Source of the DNA: Oscillospiraceae bacterium
Lineage (GTDB): Bacteria; Bacillota; Clostridia; Oscillospirales; Oscillospiraceae
Assembly (NCBI GenBank): GCA_022792945.1
Contig: JAAWBZ010000076.1
Coordinates: forward strand, 1 to 33,420
Length of the DNA: 33,420 bases
Direction of reading: 5' to 3'
The notes below the pieces were generated by a model that worked only from the letters and a program-made list of their open reading frames with translations, searched no databases and was not told the DNA's origin. Both the position numbers and the translations under genes were made by a program. Shown here piece by piece: positions 30,336-33,420 of the stretch; the stretch's first letter is position 1, and every line of letters starts with the position of its first letter.

Positions 30336-30845
30336 TTACCAATCGCGGTCGAAATCGCGGATATAGAGGTCGTCGCAGGGTGGGTCGGGGACGCGGAGGA
30401 CGGGGTGGGGGGCGCGGATGGGACAGGCGGAGGAGAGAATACAATTCGGCGACGGTTCCGGCGCTTCGTCGCCCCGCGCCACCAGAAACAGCCGCTCCAG
30501 CGGCATCTCCAGCAGCTTCTCCGTCAGCCCCGGCCGCGCCCGCAGCCATGGGCGCAGGGCCAAGTAGATGCTCCGGTCCGTCCGGGTGTCGCAGAAGCGG
30601 AACGCCATCCGCCCCTTGCTCCGCACCCGCAGCCTGCCGTTGCCGATGGTACACCCCAGCAGCGACTGCACCGCGTCAATAGCGCAGGAAAAACTCTCCG
30701 CCGTGCACACCACCGGGTACGGCCCGTTGCCGCACAGCTCAAACTGCTCCAAAATATACGCCGTAGCCCTGGTCCCGATGGCCAGGGCCGGACACGCACA
30801 GCCGTGAAACGCCTGGGCCTTGTCCCATGCCTCCTGGAATGTCAT
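30336..30845 (-). CDS. FmdE-like (formylmethanofuran dehydrogenase subunit E family) protein
   Basis: The 169-residue protein begins MTFQEAWDKAQAFHGCACPA, the HGxxCP motif of the FmdE family, followed by LAIGTRATAYILEQF, TAESFSCAIDAVQSLLGCTIGNGRL and RSKGRMAFRFCDTRT. In methanogens FmdE-family proteins are linked to molybdenum or tungsten formylmethanofuran dehydrogenase; in bacteria stand-alone members are of unknown function, perhaps molybdate- or Fe-S-related. The Gly of the usual CPG is Ala here, and the common C-terminal zinc ribbon is absent, replaced by an unusual tail ending DDLYIRDFDRDW. Confidence 0.82.
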   Translation of the reverse strand: MTFQEAWDKAQAFHGCACPALAIGTRATAYILEQFELCGNGPYPVVCTAESFSCAIDAVQSLLGCTIGNGRLRVRSKGRMAFRFCDTRTDRSIYLALRPWLRARPGLTEKLLEMPLERLFLVARGDEAPEPSPNCILSSACPIRAPHPVLRVPDPPCDDLYIRDFDRDW

Positions 30846-30858
30846 GCGCCATCCTCCG

Positions 30859-32205
30859 TTACGTTCCCGCCTTGACGGTCTCCAGGGCCACCTTGACCGC
30901 CTGCTCCCGGGTCATGACCGCCTTGGGGGCAAAGCGGCCGTCGCCCATGCCCGCGACGATGCCGCGGGCGGTGAAATAGCCCACATACGGCGCGGCGTAG
31001 CCGGAGATGGCCGCGGCGTCGGTAAAGTCCGGCGCGCCGCCCTCCAGGGCCGCCCCGTCGCCCACGGACCCGGTGTCCGCCAGCTCGCACACGCGGCCCA
31101 GCATGGTCACGGCCTGCTCCCGGGTCAGGGTCCGGTCCGGCGCGAAGGTCCCGCCGCCCATGCCGTTGACCACACCCAGGGTGTAGGCCTGGGCCACAGC
31201 CTCGTCGTTGGTATCGGTAAAGGGAGAGGCCCCGGCTGCGGGCGACGTCTCGCCGCCCATGGCCCGGTGGAGCGCCACCGCCACCGCCGCGAACTCTGCC
31301 CGGGTGATGCCGCGGGTCAGGTCCTCCCCGGCCAGGCGGTCCGGAATCAGCTCCAGTCCGCCGGCCTCCTCCATGGCCTCCCTGGCCCAGGCGGAGCAGC
31401 GGCTCCAGGGCTGGCCGGCCTGGATGTGGGCCGCGGCGGTGTAGTGGTCCGCCGTGGAGGCCGCCGCGCCGGCCAGGGCGTCGGAGTAGTCGTGGTCCCA
31501 CTCGTGCTCCGTGGCCCAGGCGGCGGTGTCCCGCACCAGGAAGTAGTCGTAGGGGATGGTCCCGCTGCGCTCAAAGGCGGCGTGGTCCATGCGCACGTCC
31601 AGCCAGTAATACTGCCCGTCCAGGAGCACGTAGTTCCACTTGTGCTCCACCCTGGAGCCGCTGCGGTTGATGAACTGCCCGTCGATGAGGCGGCAGTCGA
31701 AGCCCAGGTGGTTCAGGAGCACCGTCAGCAGAGCCGCGAAGTGGGCGCAGTTGCCGCTGCGGGTCATCATCATTTCGTAGGCAAAGGAGGCCACATAGTC
31801 GTTGGCGTCGCAGGGCAGGAAAAACGAGCCGTAGCCCAGCTCCACCAGCCCCATGGCCAGATCCGGGCGGATGACAATCTCGCCCCGGTCAACGGCGGCG
31901 CGGGCAGCCTCAAAAAACGCGGGGACGCTGGCCTCCAGGTCCGCCTCGCTGAAATAGTAGGTCCCGTCCCAGCCCTCACGGCTGCAATGGCGGATGATCC
32001 AGTCGTAGACGGCGCGGATCTTCTCACGGTCGGTCCTGCCGGCGGTGGGGATTTCCTTCAAAATCTCCTCAGCCATGTAGTCGATATCGCCGTAGCCGAT
32101 GTAAATGCCGAGATTTCCGTAGCTTCCCGCTGCCAGCGCGCCCGCCGGCAGCACCGTGAGCACCAGCACAACGGCCAGCAGAATGGAACACAGTCGTTTT
32201 TTCAT
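30859..32205 (-). CDS. Exported transglutaminase-like protein with SLH repeats
   Basis: The 448-residue protein has a signal peptide (MKKRLCSILLAVVLVLTVLP, cleavage after about ALA), a transglutaminase-like domain, and two C-terminal S-layer homology repeats with traces of a third (TRAEFAAVAVALHRAMGGE; AQAYTLGVVNGMGGGTFAPD; YFTARGIVAGMGDGRFAPKA). The catalytic triad is Cys153 (GNCAHFAALL), His188 (EHKWNYV) and Asp203 (YWLDVRMD). SLH repeats hold proteins on the cell wall. The second ATG at 32205 is taken as start because it is eight bases after AAGGGAG; another lies six bases upstream. It may crosslink or cut wall-linked proteins. Confidence 0.9.
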   Translation of the reverse strand: MKKRLCSILLAVVLVLTVLPAGALAAGSYGNLGIYIGYGDIDYMAEEILKEIPTAGRTDREKIRAVYDWIIRHCSREGWDGTYYFSEADLEASVPAFFEAARAAVDRGEIVIRPDLAMGLVELGYGSFFLPCDANDYVASFAYEMMMTRSGNCAHFAALLTVLLNHLGFDCRLIDGQFINRSGSRVEHKWNYVLLDGQYYWLDVRMDHAAFERSGTIPYDYFLVRDTAAWATEHEWDHDYSDALAGAAASTADHYTAAAHIQAGQPWSRCSAWAREAMEEAGGLELIPDRLAGEDLTRGITRAEFAAVAVALHRAMGGETSPAAGASPFTDTNDEAVAQAYTLGVVNGMGGGTFAPDRTLTREQAVTMLGRVCELADTGSVGDGAALEGGAPDFTDAAAISGYAAPYVGYFTARGIVAGMGDGRFAPKAVMTREQAVKVALETVKAGT

Positions 32206-32250
32206 CTTCATAACTCCCTTCAGACGCGCCAAGGGCGTCTCTCTGGTACC

Positions 32251-32279
32251 ATCATACCATAGAAAGCGCGGGCTGTCAA
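32251..32279 (-). promoter_or_regulatory. Promoter for the transglutaminase-SLH gene
   Basis: On the minus strand TTGACA (32279-32274) and TATGAT (32256-32251) are 17 bases apart. Confidence 0.85.
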
Positions 32280-32370
32280 AACGGCGTTGACACCGGCAGG
32301 CCGCAGGACTCCGGCCTTTCTCTCCACGGGTTCCGGCATCCGCAGGTTGGGGCTAGGAATTCCCGCCCGG

Positions 32371-32382
32371 ATATGCTACAAT
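32371..32382 (+). promoter_or_regulatory. Extended -10 promoter for the YczE-like gene
   Basis: TATGCTACAAT gives an extended -10 (TGC before TACAAT at 32377-32382), with no good -35 at the proper distance, about 35 bases before the start codon. Confidence 0.5.
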
Positions 32383-32416
32383 GGTCCAAAACCACCGCCG
32401 AAAGGGGCTGTGCGCC

Positions 32417-33061
32417 GTGAAAAACCGCAAGGAATGGTGGCTTCGCCTGGGTTTTCTAACCCTGGGGCTGGCCATTGCCCATCTGGGTGTGACACTGTTT
32501 CTCCTCAGCAATCTGGGCACCGACGCTTTCACCGTGTTCGCCAGCGGGCTGGCCCGCATCACCCATCTCTCCGTAGGGCTGTGCCACAGCGGCATTCAAT
32601 GCGTGCTGATCGCGGCCATGGCGCTGCTGACCCGGGGGTATATCAAGACCGGCTCCTTTGTCTGCTGCCTCCTGGGCGGGCCGATCATCGACGGCTTCAC
32701 CGGGATCTTGGGCCGGTGGCTTTCCGGCGCGTCGCCCATGTGGCTGCGGGTGCCGGCGATGCTGCTGGGGTGCGTCATTCTCGCCATCGGCATGGCTCTG
32801 GTCATCGCCTCTGACGCCGGTACCGGTCCCAATGACCTGGTGGCGGTGATCCTCACCGACAAGCTCCGCCGCTTTCAGTTCCGGACCGTCCGCGTCGTCT
32901 GCGACCTTCTCTTTATCCTTACCGGCTGGCTCCTGGGCGGCACTGTGGGCATCGGCACCGTAGCCGCCGCCTTCCTGGTGGGACCGGTGGTGCAGCTCTT
33001 CCGGCCGCTGCACCAGCGCTTCCTCTCCGCCGTCCTGGGCCATCCAGCGTCCGCGCCGTAA
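32417..33061 (+). CDS. YczE/YyaS/YitT-like integral membrane protein
   Basis: The 214-residue protein has about five membrane segments (LGFLTLGLAIAHLGVTLFLL; IQCVLIAAMALL; FVCCLLGGPIIDGFTG; LLGCVILAIGMALVIAS; LLFILTGWLLGGTVGIGTVA). The conserved SNLGTDAFTVFASGL and SDAGTGPNDLVAV are diagnostic of the YczE/YitT group. These proteins are of unknown function. The GTG at 32417 is preceded by AAAGGGG; an in-frame ATG 12 codons earlier has no ribosome site. Confidence 0.85.
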   Translation: MKNRKEWWLRLGFLTLGLAIAHLGVTLFLLSNLGTDAFTVFASGLARITHLSVGLCHSGIQCVLIAAMALLTRGYIKTGSFVCCLLGGPIIDGFTGILGRWLSGASPMWLRVPAMLLGCVILAIGMALVIASDAGTGPNDLVAVILTDKLRRFQFRTVRVVCDLLFILTGWLLGGTVGIGTVAAAFLVGPVVQLFRPLHQRFLSAVLGHPASAP

Positions 33062-33155
33062 AATCCTGAGTACCCCACAAGGAACCGCCGGCAGCTCCAA
33101 AGCCGAGGCCATGGAGCCCAGTCATCAGTGGAACCGCCTTCACCTCCGCCCTGAG

Positions 33156-33223
33156 AGCAAAGAAATCCCCACCAAAGCGCAGTTTTCGCCGTACGGCGGA
33201 AACGGAGCAGTGGTGGGAATTTC
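33156..33223. repeat. 68-base palindromic intergenic repeat, copy A
   Basis: The unit is an imperfect inverted repeat: AATCCCCACCA at one end faces TGGTGGGAATT at the other, with a central TTCGCCGTACGGCGGAA hairpin. It matches copy B at 64 of 68 positions. The design is that of a small REP/MITE-like element. Confidence 0.8.
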
Positions 33224-33240
33224 CGTAACCTGCGTCCCCC

Positions 33241-33270
33241 TCGGGGCGGAGCCTGGCGGCTCTGCCCCGA
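33241..33270. repeat. GC-rich hairpin between the two repeat copies
   Basis: TCGGGGCGGAGCC faces GGCTCTGCCCCGA (one G-T pair) around TGGC. It is not part of the 68-base unit. Confidence 0.65.
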
Positions 33271-33271
33271 A

Positions 33272-33339
33272 AGCGAAGAAACTCCCACCATAGCGCAGTT
33301 TTCGCCGTACGGCGGAAACGGAGCAGTGGTGGGAATTTC
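33272..33339. repeat. 68-base palindromic intergenic repeat, copy B
   Basis: Second copy in the same orientation, 48 bases after copy A, with only four differences, all in the first 20 bases. It ends five bases before the CCA end of tRNA-Lys. Confidence 0.8.
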
Positions 33340-33344
33340 TGAGC

Positions 33345-33420
33345 TGGTGACCCGCTGGAGATTCGAACTCCAGACCCATTGCTTAAAAGGCAATTGCTCT
33401 GCCAACTGAGCTAGCGGGTC
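33345..33420 (-). tRNA. tRNA-Lys (anticodon TTT)
   Basis: On the minus strand the gene starts GACCCGCTAGCTCAGTTGG and folds into a full cloverleaf. The acceptor stem GACCCGC pairs with GCGGGTC, the anticodon arm is ATTGC-CTTTTAA-GCAAT with anticodon TTT, and the T arm is CTGGAGTTCGAATCTCCAG. The discriminator base is A and CCA is encoded. The gene is complete and its first base is the last base of the window. Confidence 0.96.

Noticed and set aside
33156-33339. Possible CRISPR array
   Set aside because: Only two units, each internally palindromic and long, with no set of regular spacers and no cas genes.
33345-33420. tRNA-Lys as an attachment site of an integrated element
   Set aside because: No integrase gene and no direct repeat of the tRNA end was seen in the window.

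Overview
The window looks like a chromosomal segment from a high-GC, Gram-positive gut anaerobe of the class Clostridia, probably an Oscillospiraceae-type organism (an Oscillibacter or Flavonifractor relative). This is inferred, not proven. It rests on the GC-rich coding DNA, strong GGAGG-type ribosome binding sites, consensus sigma-A promoters with 17-base spacers, lipobox lipoproteins, an SLH-domain surface protein, CUT1 sugar transporters without their own ATPase, and a PadR-HAAS-DUF4097 cassette.

Layout. Bases 1-2750 are a decayed accessory region of lower GC: the 3' end of an HxlR regulator gene, a 3'-truncated group II intron on the minus strand with a broken reverse transcriptase, two small hypothetical genes (one frameshifted), and a dead IS5-like transposase. 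Bases 2754-4640 (minus) hold a PadR-HAAS-DUF4097 operon with a consensus promoter and a candidate PadR operator inside it. nagB (4823-5548) is divergent from it. Next come an AraC regulator divergent from a UroD-family protein, then a compact run of CYTH-GNAT fusion, HEAT-like protein, 4-OT-like tautomerase and ComEC-like metallo-hydrolase lipoprotein (8029-10787).

Bases 10805-26694 are the centre of interest: an AraC regulator and a large co-directional catabolic locus. The first part has a sugar-binding lipoprotein, two permeases, a YhcH-type anomerase, an N-acetylneuraminate-lyase-like aldolase, an SDR, a divergent NagB-like protein with altered catalytic residues, two tandem NagA-like deacetylases of equal length, and an aldo/keto reductase. 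A second promoter starts a ceramidase-like amidohydrolase without a signal peptide, then a second binding protein and two more permeases. Together these suggest uptake and breakdown of a sialic-acid-like or N-acylated amino sugar. No nanE, no nanK or other sugar kinase and no ABC ATPase lie in the locus, so the chemistry is not the textbook Nan pathway. This is the best candidate for an undescribed system.

The right end (26856-33420) holds housekeeping and envelope genes: a DUF2284 protein, a NodB-type polysaccharide deacetylase, a PilZ protein, a DUF3795 protein, an FmdE-like protein, a transglutaminase-SLH protein, a YczE/YitT-like membrane protein, a pair of 68-base palindromic repeats and a tRNA-Lys.
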